The notes: generated by a model from the letters alone, not told the origin. A stretch of 64,000 bases of DNA from Lysobacter ciconiae (GCF_015209725.1 NZ_CP063656.1:1657001-1721000), one strand, 5' to 3'. Shown: positions 23,960 to 32,922, counted from the stretch's first letter. Numbers and translations: made by a program.

Positions 23960-25885
23960 TTACTGCTTCTTGTCGTCGTCCTTCACTTCGGTGAACTCGG
24001 CGTCGACCACATCGTCGGCCGCCGTGTCTGCGCTGGCGTCGCCACCGGCCGCGTCGGCGCCGGCCTGCTGCGACTGGACCGCCGCAAACAGGGCCTGGGC
24101 CGCTTCCTCGAGCGCCTTGCTCTTGGCTTCGATCTGGCCCTTGTCGTCGCCCTTCATGGCGGTCTCGACTTCGGCAATCGCCGCTTCCGTCGCGCCGATC
24201 AACTCGCCCGGCAGCTTGTCGCCGTTCTCCTTGATCGCGGTGCGCGCCGAATGCACCAGGCCGTCGGCCTGGTTGCGCGCCTGCACCAGCTCGTGGAACT
24301 TCTGGTCCTCCTCGCGGTTGGCCTCGGCGTCCTGGACCATCTTCTGGATCTCTTCCTCGGACAGGCCCGAGCCGGCCTTGATCTCGACCTTCTGTTCCTT
24401 GCCGGTCTTCTTGTCCTTGGCGGTGACGTGGACGATGCCGTTGGCGTCGATGTCAAACGACACCTCCACCTGCGGCAGGCCGCGCGGCGCGGGCTCGATG
24501 CCCGACAGGTCGAAGCGCGCCAGCGACTTGTTGTAGCGGGCCTGCTCGCGCTCACCCTGCAGCACGTGCACGGTCACGGCGGACTGATTGTCCTCCGCGG
24601 TCGAGAACGTCTGCGAGGCCTTGGTCGGCACCGTGGTGTTCTTCTCGATGATCTTGGTGAACACGCCGCCCAGGGTCTCGATGCCCAGGCTCAGCGGGGT
24701 CACGTCCAGCAGCAGCACGTCCTTGACGTCGCCGGCCAGCACGCCGCCCTGGATCGCGGCACCCACGGCGACGGCCTCGTCGGGGTTGACGTCCTTGCGC
24801 GGCTCCTTGCCGAAGAACTCGGTGACCGCCTGCTGCACCTTCGGCATGCGGGTCTGGCCACCGACCAGGATCACCTCGTCGATCTCGCTGGCGCGCACGC
24901 CGGCGTCATTGAGCGCGGTACGGCACGGATCGATCGACTTCTTGACCAGGTCCTCCACCAGCGACTCCAGCTTGGCGCGGGTCAGCTTGATGTTCAGATG
25001 CTTCGGACCCGACGCGTCGGCGGTCACGTACGGCAGGTTGACCTCGGTCTGCTGCGCGGTGGACAGCTCGATCTTGGCGCGCTCGGCGGAATCCTTCAGG
25101 CGCTGCAGGGCCAGCGGGTCCTTGCGCAGGTCGATGCCCTGGTCCTTGTTGAACTCCTCGACCAGGTAGGCGATGACACGGTTGTCGAAGTCCTCACCAC
25201 CCAGGAAGGTGTCGCCGTTGGTGGCGAGCACCTCGACCTGCATCTCGCCATCGACCGAGGCGATCTCGATGATCGAGACGTCGAAGGTACCGCCGCCCAG
25301 GTCATACACGGCCACCTTGCGGTCGCCGCCCTTCTTGTCCATGCCGTAGGCCAGCGCGGCCGCGGTCGGCTCGTTGATGATGCGCTTGACGTCCAGGCCC
25401 GCGATCTTGCCGGCATCCTTGGTCGCCTGGCGCTGGCTGTCGTTGAAGTACGCCGGCACGGTGATGACCGCCTCGGTGACCTTCTCGCCCAGGTAATCCT
25501 CGGCGGTTTTCTTCATCTTGGACAGGATCTCGGCGGAGATCTGCTGGGGCGCCATCTTCTTGTTGTCGCCGGTCTCCACCCACGCATCGCCGTTGTCATG
25601 GGCGATGACGCTGTAGGAGACGTGGTCCAGGTCCTTCTGCACTTCGGCGTCGGTGAATTTGCGGCCGATCAGGCGCTTCACCGCGAAGAAGGTGTTCTTG
25701 GGGTTGGTGACGGCCTGGCGCTTGGCCGAGGCGCCCACGAGGATCTCGCCGTCCTTGGTGTAGGCGACGATGGACGGAGTGGTGCGATCACCCTCCGCGT
25801 TCTCGATGACCTTCGCCTTGCCGCCTTCCATCACCGCGACACACGAGTTGGTCGTGCCCAGGTCGATACCGATGATCTTGCCCAT
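23960..25885 (-). CDS. dnaK: Chaperone DnaK (Hsp70)
   Basis: A 641-residue Hsp70. The ATPase domain starts GIDLGTTNSCVAVM and includes the second phosphate motif DLGGGTFDVS and the adenosine motif ILVGGQTRMP. The linker is VLLLDVTP. The substrate domain and a lid follow, and the tail (DAEFTEV) is close to the GrpE/DnaJ-interaction consensus EEVD-like end, then DDDKKQ. The start at 25885 (MGKIIGID) is used because 18 upstream codons are unconserved. It lies downstream of grpE with 99 bp between. Confidence 0.98.
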   Translation of the reverse strand: MGKIIGIDLGTTNSCVAVMEGGKAKVIENAEGDRTTPSIVAYTKDGEILVGASAKRQAVTNPKNTFFAVKRLIGRKFTDAEVQKDLDHVSYSVIAHDNGDAWVETGDNKKMAPQQISAEILSKMKKTAEDYLGEKVTEAVITVPAYFNDSQRQATKDAGKIAGLDVKRIINEPTAAALAYGMDKKGGDRKVAVYDLGGGTFDVSIIEIASVDGEMQVEVLATNGDTFLGGEDFDNRVIAYLVEEFNKDQGIDLRKDPLALQRLKDSAERAKIELSTAQQTEVNLPYVTADASGPKHLNIKLTRAKLESLVEDLVKKSIDPCRTALNDAGVRASEIDEVILVGGQTRMPKVQQAVTEFFGKEPRKDVNPDEAVAVGAAIQGGVLAGDVKDVLLLDVTPLSLGIETLGGVFTKIIEKNTTVPTKASQTFSTAEDNQSAVTVHVLQGEREQARYNKSLARFDLSGIEPAPRGLPQVEVSFDIDANGIVHVTAKDKKTGKEQKVEIKAGSGLSEEEIQKMVQDAEANREEDQKFHELVQARNQADGLVHSARTAIKENGDKLPGELIGATEAAIAEVETAMKGDDKGQIEAKSKALEEAAQALFAAVQSQQAGADAAGGDASADTAADDVVDAEFTEVKDDDKKQ

Positions 25886-25959
25886 GCTGTTTATTCCTTT
25901 GATATTGGATTTGATGCCGATAGACGGGGGCGGCCACACTTGCTGCCGCTCATGTCAGT

Positions 25960-25989
25960 TATCTGGGGGTCGCGGCCCGCCGGTTCAAG
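25960..25989 (-). promoter_or_regulatory. Putative second sigma-32 promoter, upstream of dnaK
   Basis: On the minus strand CTTGAA (25989-25984, overlapping the grpE stop) is followed after 15 bp by CCCCAGATA (25968-25960). This compares with the heat-shock consensus CTTGAA-N13/15-CCCCATnTA. The -35 is exact and the -10 has one core mismatch. It would give dnaK extra transcripts independent of grpE. Confidence 0.45.
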
Positions 25990-26515
25990 CGTCGCCGCTG
26001 ACAACAACCAATGCCGGCCGCAACAAACGTTCATTGAGCAGCCAGCCCTTCTGGTAGACCTGCACCACGTGGCCGGGCGGGTGCTCGGCGCTGGCCACGG
26101 TGCTCATCGCCTCGTGGTGTTCCGGATTGAACGGCTGGCCGGCGGGATTGACCTCGACCAGACCGTTGTCGCCGGTGACCTTGAGCAATTGCTTCAGGGT
26201 CAGCTCGACGCCCTGGCGCAGGGCATCGGCGTCGTCGCCGGACGCCTGCAGACCCGCCTCCAGGCTGTCGATTACCGGCAGCAACGCCGACAGCAGGCGT
26301 TCGTTGGCGAACTTGCGCGCCATCTCAACATCGCGGGTCAGGCGTTTGCGCTGGTTTTCCAGATCGGCACGCTCGCGCAACATGCTCTCGCGCAGGTTGT
26401 TGAGCTCCTGGTTGGCCGCGTCCAGCTGGGCCGCCAGCTGGCTTTCCGGATCGTGGTTGTCGCTTTCGACTGGGGCCGACTGTGCTGCCGGATCCTGGTT
26501 GGGTTCGGTGGTCAT
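25985..26515 (-). CDS. grpE: Nucleotide exchange factor GrpE
   Basis: A 176-residue exchange factor for DnaK. It has a disordered acidic N-terminus, then a long coiled coil (ESQLAAQLDAANQELNNLRE onward), and a beta domain ending NERLLRPALVVVSG. The start at 26515 (MTTEPNQD) is chosen over a longer ORF that would run through the promoter. The gene is immediately downstream of a strong sigma-32 promoter. hrcA, which usually precedes grpE in Xanthomonas, is absent, and recN is divergent instead. Confidence 0.96.
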   Translation of the reverse strand: MTTEPNQDPAAQSAPVESDNHDPESQLAAQLDAANQELNNLRESMLRERADLENQRKRLTRDVEMARKFANERLLSALLPVIDSLEAGLQASGDDADALRQGVELTLKQLLKVTGDNGLVEVNPAGQPFNPEHHEAMSTVASAEHPPGHVVQVYQKGWLLNERLLRPALVVVSGDA

Positions 26516-26568
26516 ATCTGCTCTGGTCCTGACGATACGGGGACGCTTGGTCCTTGACTGACTCAGCA

Positions 26569-26594
26569 ATGGGGCCAGCGCGGACCAATTCAAG
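26569..26594 (-). promoter_or_regulatory. Sigma-32 (RpoH) heat-shock promoter of grpE-dnaK-dnaJ
   Basis: On the minus strand an exact CTTGAA (-35, 26594-26589), a 14-bp spacer and an exact CCCCAT (-10, 26574-26569) lie about 54 bp before the grpE ATG. No inverted repeat of the CIRCE type (TTAGCACTC-N9-GAGTGCTAA) is visible in the leader. Control by RpoH alone is the inference. Confidence 0.85.
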
Positions 26595-26635
26595 ACAATT
26601 CCGTGCGGGCGCCGTCCCGATTAGACTCGCGCCTC

Positions 26636-28318
26636 ATGCTTACCCATCTCTCACTCAAGCATTTCGCCGTCGTCCGCCAGGCCGAACTCGTCTTCGGACC
26701 GGGGCTCACCGTCATCTCCGGGGAAACCGGTGCGGGCAAGTCCCTGCTGGTCGATGCCCTGGGCCTGCTGTCGGGCATCCGCGCCGACAGCGGCGTGGTG
26801 CGCCATGGGGCGGAGCGCGCCGAACTGGCAGGCGAATTCAGGCTGGACGATGTGCCTGCCGCCGTCGCGTGGCTGCAGGAGCATGAGCTCGACGAGGCCG
26901 ATGTGCCGTCAGGTTCGGGCTGCCTCGTACGACGGGTGATCCGCGCCGACGGCGGTTCCCGCGCCTGGATCAACGGGCGGCCGGTGACGATGACGCAGCT
27001 GGCCGAGTTCACCGCACACCTGGTGGAGATCCACGGCCAGCACGAGCACCAGGCCCTGATGGCGCGCGGCAGCCAGCTCGCCCTGCTCGACGCCTACGCC
27101 GCCACCGCACCCGAGCGGGCGCAGGTGGCCGAGGCCACCATGCAGTGGAGCGCGCTGCTGCGCGAGCGCGACGAACTGGTCGCCAAGGGCGACGTCAGCG
27201 ACCGCATCGAATGGCTGGAACACCAGTTCCTTGAGCTGGAGCGGGAAACGCTGGATGCCGATTCCATCGCCCAGTTACTGCTGGACCACCGTCGCCAGGC
27301 CCACGCCAGCGACTTGATTGCGGCCAGCGAGAGCGCGTTCGCGCAACTCGGTGGCAGCGACGATGCCTCCGTATCGCGCGCGCTGCAGCAGGTGCGCCAC
27401 GAACTGCAGCGCGTGGCCACCCACGAACCCCGCCTGACCGAAGTGGACGGCATGCTCGCCGCCGCCGCGATCCAGATCGACGAGGCAGGCAGCCTGCTGG
27501 ACCGCATCCGCGACGACCTGGACATCGATCCGTCGCTGTTCGAGTCGATCGAGCAGCGCCTGGCCCGCCTGCATGACCTGGCCCGCAAGCACCGTGTGGC
27601 GCCGGAAGGGCTGGCCACGCATCGCGATGCGATCGAGGCGGAGCTGGATACGCTGCGCGGGGCCGATCGCCGGCTGGAACGACTCGATGGCGACATTGCC
27701 AAAGCCCGCCAAGCCTGGCGGACGGCGGCGGACGCGCTGGGCGCCAAGCGGCGCAAAGCCGCGGGCAAACTCGCCAAGGCCACCACGGCGTTGATCGGCG
27801 AACTGGGCATGGGCGGCGGACACTTCGATATCGAGGTCGAGCCGCTGCCTGCCGACAAGCCCGATCCCAACGGCGGCGAGCGCATCGAGTTCATGGTCGC
27901 CGCCAACCCCGGCCAGCCGCCGCGCCCGCTGCGCAAGGTTGCGTCCGGTGGCGAGCTGTCGCGGATCTCGCTGGCGATCGAGGTCGCCGCGCTGGGGTTG
28001 GATGCGGTGCCCACGATGGTGTTCGACGAGGTCGATTCCGGGATCGGCGGCGCGGTGGCCGACATCGTCGGCCGCAAACTGCGCGCGTTGGGTGCCAATC
28101 GCCAGGTCCTGTGCGTCACCCACCTGCCGCAGGTCGCGGCGCAGGGGCATGCGCACTACCGGGTCAGCAAGGCGGCCGCCGACGGCGTCACCCAGAGCCA
28201 GGTGCAGCAACTGGATGCTGGGCAGCGCCAGGAGGAGCTGGCACGGATGCTGGGCGGCGTGGAACTCACGCGAGAGGCCCGCGCGGCCGCGCAGCGCCTG
28301 CTCGATGACGTGACCTGA
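26636..28318 (+). CDS. recN: DNA repair protein RecN
   Basis: A 560-residue SMC-like ATPase that acts in double-strand break repair. Walker A GETGAGKS at 29-36 is followed by long coiled-coil arms (about 160-390), then the ABC signature (ASGGELSRISLAIEV) and Walker B (TMVFDEVDSGIGG). The start at 26636 matches the family and leaves 11 weak upstream codons out. It is divergent from grpE, so its promoter shares the 120-bp region with the heat-shock promoter. No LexA box is obvious to me. Confidence 0.97.
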   Translation: MLTHLSLKHFAVVRQAELVFGPGLTVISGETGAGKSLLVDALGLLSGIRADSGVVRHGAERAELAGEFRLDDVPAAVAWLQEHELDEADVPSGSGCLVRRVIRADGGSRAWINGRPVTMTQLAEFTAHLVEIHGQHEHQALMARGSQLALLDAYAATAPERAQVAEATMQWSALLRERDELVAKGDVSDRIEWLEHQFLELERETLDADSIAQLLLDHRRQAHASDLIAASESAFAQLGGSDDASVSRALQQVRHELQRVATHEPRLTEVDGMLAAAAIQIDEAGSLLDRIRDDLDIDPSLFESIEQRLARLHDLARKHRVAPEGLATHRDAIEAELDTLRGADRRLERLDGDIAKARQAWRTAADALGAKRRKAAGKLAKATTALIGELGMGGGHFDIEVEPLPADKPDPNGGERIEFMVAANPGQPPRPLRKVASGGELSRISLAIEVAALGLDAVPTMVFDEVDSGIGGAVADIVGRKLRALGANRQVLCVTHLPQVAAQGHAHYRVSKAAADGVTQSQVQQLDAGQRQEELARMLGGVELTREARAAAQRLLDDVT

Positions 28319-28352
28319 AGGCGGGCGCAGCCCAGCCGGCGACGCTGACGCG

Positions 28353-28760
28353 TTAACGCGAGCCTTTCTTGCGCACGTACAGGACCAGCGTGTGGTCCTC
28401 GATCTCGTAGCCGTACTGCGCCGCGATGACGTGCTGGAGGCGCTCGATCTCCTCGTTCTCGAACTCGATCACCTTGCCGGTGTCCACGTCGACCATGTGG
28501 TCGTGGTGGCCGCCGCGGTCAAGCTCGTACACCGACTGGCCGGCCTCGAAGTTGTGCTTGAGCACCAGCCCGACCGCCTCGAACTGGGTCAGCACGCGGT
28601 ACACGGTGGCCAGACCGATATCCTCGCCCTGGTCGAGCAACTGCCGGTAGATGTCCTCGGCAGTGACGTGGCGGGGCTTGCTCTGCTCGAGAAACTGCAG
28701 GATCCGCATGCGCGGATGGGTCACCTTGAGACCCGCGTTACGAAGGTTCTGGGATTCCAT
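28353..28760 (-). CDS. fur: Ferric uptake regulator Fur
   Basis: A 135-residue iron-responsive repressor. A winged helix lies at about 1-83 (the ATVYRVLTQFEAVGLV recognition region), followed by the metal site HHDHMVDVDTGKVIEF. The protein contains no cysteine at all, so the structural CxxC zinc sites of E. coli Fur are missing. Metal binding must rely on the His/Glu/Asp sites, as in Cys-free Fur homologues. It is convergent with recN and divergent from bamE. Confidence 0.95.
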   Translation of the reverse strand: MESQNLRNAGLKVTHPRMRILQFLEQSKPRHVTAEDIYRQLLDQGEDIGLATVYRVLTQFEAVGLVLKHNFEAGQSVYELDRGGHHDHMVDVDTGKVIEFENEEIERLQHVIAAQYGYEIEDHTLVLYVRKKGSR

Positions 28761-28892
28761 CAAGGGCTCCTTGCGGGATCCGTGGCGGGCGACGAGCGCC
28801 CTGCAACACTGGATGAACGTGGACAGGGTGCAGCCGCGGCGCGGCGGCGGCAGTGTATCATCGCCCCCGTTATCCACCTGCTGCAGACACCG

Positions 28893-29297
28893 ATGACCAA
28901 GCACCCATTGCGCACGATCCTGCTCGTCCTTGCCGTTGCCGCGACCACGGCCGGATGCGGCATCGTCTACCGCCAACCCATCTACCAGGGCAACCTGCTG
29001 AAGGAGAACGCGGTGGAGCAGCTGCAGGTGGGCATGGCCAAGCAACAGGTGGCCGGCCTGCTGGGGACCCCGTCCATCCAGGACCCCTACCATCCTGATC
29101 GCTGGGATTACACCGCCAGCGAGCGCACCGATCGTCTGGCGCGCACCCGCATCAAGAACCTGACCCTGTGGTTTGACGCGAACGACGAATTGGTGAAATG
29201 GGAAGGTGACTACTTTCCCAACCAGGACGCGGAACTGGCGAAGAACTCGGTCAAGCAGTTCGGCCGCAACCTCGCCAAGGAAAAGAAGAAGCGCTGA
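28893..29297 (+). CDS. bamE: Outer-membrane assembly lipoprotein BamE (SmpA)
   Basis: A 134-residue lipoprotein with lipobox TAGC (Cys22), then YRQPIYQGN and the SmpA/OmlA fold motif VGMAKQQVAGLLGTPSIQDPYHPDRWDY. It is a subunit of the BAM complex that inserts beta-barrel proteins into the outer membrane. It is longer than the 113-residue E. coli BamE because of a Lys-rich tail (NLAKEKKKR). It is divergent from fur, a conserved pairing in Pseudomonas and Xanthomonas. Confidence 0.95.
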   Translation: MTKHPLRTILLVLAVAATTAGCGIVYRQPIYQGNLLKENAVEQLQVGMAKQQVAGLLGTPSIQDPYHPDRWDYTASERTDRLARTRIKNLTLWFDANDELVKWEGDYFPNQDAELAKNSVKQFGRNLAKEKKKR

Positions 29298-29306
29298 GGC
29301 GCCTTC

Positions 29307-29594
29307 TCATCCCGGCGTTCTGGCCGCCTTTGCGCGGCGGCGCCGGGCCTGTTTGGGGTCGATCAACAGCGGCCTGAGCAACTCCACGCGGTCGCCATCG
29401 CGCAGCGCGTCCTGCAGGCCGCAGACCACGCCGAACACCGCCACCGCAGTCGCATCGGCCTGCTCTTCCGGCACCATGCCCGACGCGCGCAGCGCATCGG
29501 CCACCACGGCCCCCGCCGGCAGTTCGAGGTCGACACTCTCGAAGCGATCCGGCCACGCCCGCACCACTTCGACCTTCACGACTTCGACCTTCAC
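29307..29594 (-). CDS. rnfH: RnfH family (UPF0125) ubiquitin-fold protein
   Basis: A 95-residue beta-grasp protein of unknown biochemical role, usually encoded next to ratA and smpB as here. It has the conserved VVFGxxCGLQDALRDGDRVELLRPLLIDPKxxRR block. The GTG start overlaps the ratA stop as GTGA, suggesting translational coupling. The first ten residues repeat (KVEVVKVEVV) because of a 15-bp direct duplication, so a second GTG at 29579 is an equally placed alternative start. Confidence 0.9.
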   Translation of the reverse strand: MKVEVVKVEVVRAWPDRFESVDLELPAGAVVADALRASGMVPEEQADATAVAVFGVVCGLQDALRDGDRVELLRPLLIDPKQARRRRAKAARTPG

Positions 29595-30022
29595 GACGGA
29601 TCGCGATCCGCGGCGCGGATGAAGTCATCGACCATGCGGTCGGCCAGCTTCTGGAAACCGATCGCCATCGCCGGTCCGAGCAGGCGGATGGCCGGCTCGA
29701 ACTTGAGGGTCAGGCTGATCCGGCTGGCCGATTCTTCCAGCGCGGTGAATTCCCAGCGTCCCGACAGCTTGCGGAACGGCCCGTCCACCAGCGCCAGGTC
29801 GATACTCTCCGGCGCGCTGAACGTGTTGCGGGTGGTGAACCACGTCTTCAACGCGCCCAGGCCCAGGTCCAGGCGCGCGACCACGTGGTTGTCGCCGGAC
29901 TCGAGCACCTGCGCCTGATGGCACCAGTCAAAACGTCGCGGGTACGCCTCCACGTCGTTGACCAGTTCGAACATGCGTGCAGCCGAATGGGCAACAAGGG
30001 CGGTGCGGTGGATCGTGGTCAT
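29591..30022 (-). CDS. ratA: RatA-type SRPBCC/polyketide-cyclase family protein
   Basis: A 143-residue START-like protein (PF03364), homologous to E. coli RatA and mitochondrial COQ10. The conserved VAHSAARMFELVNDVEAYPRRFDWC block is at the N-terminus. RatA was reported to block 70S ribosome assembly, whereas COQ10 members bind ubiquinone, and the sequence does not separate the two roles. The start at 30022 (MTTIHRT) is preferred to an upstream ATG. It is paired with rnfH and divergent from smpB, the standard gamma arrangement. Confidence 0.9.
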   Translation of the reverse strand: MTTIHRTALVAHSAARMFELVNDVEAYPRRFDWCHQAQVLESGDNHVVARLDLGLGALKTWFTTRNTFSAPESIDLALVDGPFRKLSGRWEFTALEESASRISLTLKFEPAIRLLGPAMAIGFQKLADRMVDDFIRAADRDPS

Positions 30023-30081
30023 GGGAGCAACAGCCATCATCCGGTATCACGGCGCGCTCCGGATCGGACACAATAGGCGCA

Positions 30082-30591
30082 ATGACGAAGAACAAAACCA
30101 ACAAGAGCGACAAGGATAAGGGAAAGTCGGGCGGCGGCACCATTGCACTGAACAAGCGCGCCCGCTTCGACTACCACCTTGAAGAGCGTTTCGAAGCCGG
30201 GCTGTCGCTGCAGGGCTGGGAAGTGAAGTCGATCCGTGCCGGCCGCGCCAACATCGGCGAGAGCTACGCGGTCGTCCGCAACGGCGAGATGTTCCTGTTC
30301 GGCGCGCAGATGACGCCGGTGATTTCCACCTCCAGCCATGTCGTCGCCGATCCGATGCGCACCCGCAAGCTGCTGCTGCACCGGCGCGAGATCGACAAGT
30401 TGATCGGCCAGATCGAGCGCGACGGCTATACCGTCATCCCGACCTCGATGTACTGGAAAGCCGGCAAGGTCAAGCTTGAGCTGGCGCTGGCCAAGGGCAA
30501 GCAGAGCCACGACAAGCGCCAGACCAGCAAGGACCGCGACTGGGCACGCGAGAAGCAGCGCACCCTGCGCCAGCACAACAAGAACGCCTGA
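30082..30591 (+). CDS. smpB: SsrA-binding protein SmpB
   Basis: A 169-residue partner of tmRNA in trans-translation. The oligonucleotide-binding barrel motifs KRARFDYHLEERFEAGLSLQGWEVKSIR and NIGESYA are followed by the basic C-terminal tail DKRQTSKDRDWAREKQR, which enters the decoding centre. It has an N-terminal Lys-rich, Gly-rich extension. Its RNA partner ssrA lies 2.4 kb away. Confidence 0.97.
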   Translation: MTKNKTNKSDKDKGKSGGGTIALNKRARFDYHLEERFEAGLSLQGWEVKSIRAGRANIGESYAVVRNGEMFLFGAQMTPVISTSSHVVADPMRTRKLLLHRREIDKLIGQIERDGYTVIPTSMYWKAGKVKLELALAKGKQSHDKRQTSKDRDWAREKQRTLRQHNKNA

Positions 30592-30650
30592 GCCGGCCGA
30601 AGCGCGTCGACTCCTGTCCGCGTCACGCCCGCCGCGCTGCGGCCCGGCTC
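30590..30650. repeat. Imperfect inverted repeat between smpB and the kinase gene
   Basis: A 17-18-base arm starting at the smpB stop (30590-30606) matches, with two differences, the reverse complement of 30633-30650. There is a 26-base spacer and no T-run on either side. It could act as a bidirectional convergent terminator for smpB and the kinase gene, but this is weakly supported. Confidence 0.35.
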
Positions 30651-32844
30651 AGTCCGCCTCATCCGAGGCGGTGGCCAGGGTGAAGCGGAAGCAGGCGCCC
30701 TGCCCCTCGTTTCCTTCCGCGAAGATCACCCCGCCGTGGCGCTGGACGACCCGCTTCGCCGAGGCCAGACCGATGCCGTGCCCGTCGAACTCCGACTGCG
30801 CGTGCAGGCGCTGGAACGGTCGGAACAGCTTGCCCACGTAGTCCTGCGGGAATCCCGCGCCGTTGTCGCGGACGAAGAATTCATCCCCTTCCCGGCCCAG
30901 TTCAATGCGCGCCGAGTCCCGGTCGCGGGTGAATTTCCACGCATTCCCCAGCAGGTTGACTAGCAGGTTGCGCAGCAGGGCCGCATCACCGCTCGCCTGC
31001 AGGCCGGGCTCGATGACCACCTCCACCCGGTCCGCCCGCTCCGGATCGCCGGCGCGCAGGTCGTCGATGATCTCCCTGGCCATGCGCGATAGATCCACCG
31101 CTTCGGTCTTCAGCGCGCCACGGCCGACACGCGACATCTTCAACAACGCGTCGATGAGCTCGCCCATCCGGCCGGCCGCGCTGCGCACACGGCCCAGGTA
31201 GTCGCGCCCGGACTCGTCCATCGCATCGCCGTAGCGCTCCACCAGCACGCGGCTGAAACCGTCGATCGCCCGCAGCGGCGCGCGCAGGTCGTGGGAGACG
31301 CTGTAGGCGAACGCTTCCAGCTCCTCGTTGCTCTGGCTCAGCTCGCGCGTACGCAGCGCCACGCGCGCCTCCAGCGTGCGGTTGAGCGCGCGCACACGCG
31401 CCTCGGCACGCAGGCGATCGGTCACGTCTTCGATCTGGACCAGTCCGCTGACCGCCGTACCTTCCCCGCCCGGGATGGGGGCATAGGTCAGCTGGACGTG
31501 GCGTGGCTCGCCGCCCTGACGATGCAGGCGGCGGGTTTCCCGGCGCACGCCGTCGCCATCGTCGGCCTGGACCGGGTCGTTTGTCTGGCGATACCCCGGC
31601 GGGTCCTCGAACAGGTCATCGAAGGGGCGCCCCTCCAACTGGTCGGGCTCCACGCCGACAATCGCGCCGAACGCCGGATTGGCCTGCACGATCGTTCCGC
31701 GCGCGTCCATAAGCGCCTTGCCTATGGCGGAGTACTCCATCGCGGTACGGAAGCGCTCTTCGCTATGGCGGTATTCCTCGGTCAGGCGCCGGGCAATGGA
31801 TTGGGCGCGCGCTTCGGTGCGTGCCAGCATCCAGGCGATGGCGTACATCAGCAGCGAGGCAAGCAGGCCGAGGGACAGGATGCTCTGCAGGCTGGACAGC
31901 CGCGGCGCGGCCTTGGCCAGCGGCGCGGATTCAAATTGCACGCGCCAGCGGCGGCCGTAGTTCTCGAACTCGACCGCATTGGAAAACGCCGGTGGCTTGG
32001 CGGACTCGGGGCGCCGGCTGAAAATCCGCTCGGGCGAACCATCGGTGATGTCGTCGATGGTGAAGCTCAGGTCGCGCTCGGGAAGCACCTCGCTGACGAA
32101 GTCCTCGACCCAGAAAGGAACGTAGACCCAGCCCAGGATCGATTCGCGGCGCGCCTCCGGGGTCGCCGGCGCCTCCGGTCCGCGGTAGACCGGCCGATAC
32201 AGCAGCAGGCCGGTGTCGGAGCTGTGCTGGCCGTCGCCCTGGACCAGCGGCACCGGTCCCGACAAGGTCGGCTCGCCCGAGCTCATGGCCTGCTCCATCG
32301 CCTGCCGCCGGACCGGGTCGGAAAACATGTCGAAGCCGATCACCGCCAGGTTCTCGGGGGTTCTCGGCTCCAGATAGAGCACCACCGCCAGTCTGTCGCC
32401 GCCCAGGTTCGGCCGCACCTTGAGATCGCCCCAACCGGCCTGGTGCCACTCGTCCTGCAGCTCATCCAGCCGCGACTGACGCAGGTAGCCGGTGAAACCC
32501 AGCCCGGCCACGCTGGGGAAGCGCCGGTGCAGCTCCATGCCGTCCACGTAGCCGAACCACTGGTCCGGCGTCGGCCTGGCCACCGAAGCAAACAGCGAAA
32601 TTCCGCCGCCCGCGACGAGCTCGAAGTTCACCATGCGCTGGCGCAACAGGTCGGCGGCGTCCTGCGTCTGCGAGATGAATGTCTCCTCGCTCGTGCGCAG
32701 TTCACGGTCGTAGGCCATCTTCCACAGCACGACCACCAGGGTCAGGGAAGCGACCAGCACGCCCAGCGCCCACACCTGCCCGCGCAACGGACGCAATCGA
32801 CGGCGGATGGCGTCGGCTGGATTCTCTCGGGTCGATTTCGGCAT
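30649..32844 (-). CDS. Membrane sensor histidine kinase: CHASE-PAS-HisKA-HATPase
   Basis: A 731-residue kinase. Transmembrane 1 (about 20-44) and transmembrane 2 (near 320-345) enclose a periplasmic CHASE domain (FASVARPTPDQWFGYVDGMELHRRFP). A PAS domain follows (AMEYSAIGKALMDARG), then a coiled coil, then HisKA with phospho-acceptor His in YSVSHDLRAPLRAIDGF. The catalytic domain has the N box (NLLGNAWKFT), G1 (DNGAGFP) and G2 (GHGIGLASAKR). CHASE binds small extracellular ligands, and the ligand is unknown. No response regulator adjoins. A Met 30 bases upstream is possible; no good SD favours either start. Confidence 0.88.
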   Translation of the reverse strand: MPKSTRENPADAIRRRLRPLRGQVWALGVLVASLTLVVVLWKMAYDRELRTSEETFISQTQDAADLLRQRMVNFELVAGGGISLFASVARPTPDQWFGYVDGMELHRRFPSVAGLGFTGYLRQSRLDELQDEWHQAGWGDLKVRPNLGGDRLAVVLYLEPRTPENLAVIGFDMFSDPVRRQAMEQAMSSGEPTLSGPVPLVQGDGQHSSDTGLLLYRPVYRGPEAPATPEARRESILGWVYVPFWVEDFVSEVLPERDLSFTIDDITDGSPERIFSRRPESAKPPAFSNAVEFENYGRRWRVQFESAPLAKAAPRLSSLQSILSLGLLASLLMYAIAWMLARTEARAQSIARRLTEEYRHSEERFRTAMEYSAIGKALMDARGTIVQANPAFGAIVGVEPDQLEGRPFDDLFEDPPGYRQTNDPVQADDGDGVRRETRRLHRQGGEPRHVQLTYAPIPGGEGTAVSGLVQIEDVTDRLRAEARVRALNRTLEARVALRTRELSQSNEELEAFAYSVSHDLRAPLRAIDGFSRVLVERYGDAMDESGRDYLGRVRSAAGRMGELIDALLKMSRVGRGALKTEAVDLSRMAREIIDDLRAGDPERADRVEVVIEPGLQASGDAALLRNLLVNLLGNAWKFTRDRDSARIELGREGDEFFVRDNGAGFPQDYVGKLFRPFQRLHAQSEFDGHGIGLASAKRVVQRHGGVIFAEGNEGQGACFRFTLATASDEAD

Positions 32845-32922
32845 CCGCAAAGCATACAAGCGCAACGGCGGCATGGCACCGCGACGCGGATGAACGCCAC
32901 CGCGTGCAAACCTCGACGGCGC

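Noticed and set aside
22745..26557. 1270-codon plus-strand open frame
   Set aside because: It lies antisense across dnaJ, dnaK and grpE. The translation is rich in His, Asp, Leu and Val with no domain; it is a shadow of strongly biased codons.
28871..28879. TTATCCACC as a DnaA box in the fur-bamE gap
   Set aside because: One mismatch at the conserved last base, single site, and no link to replication genes.
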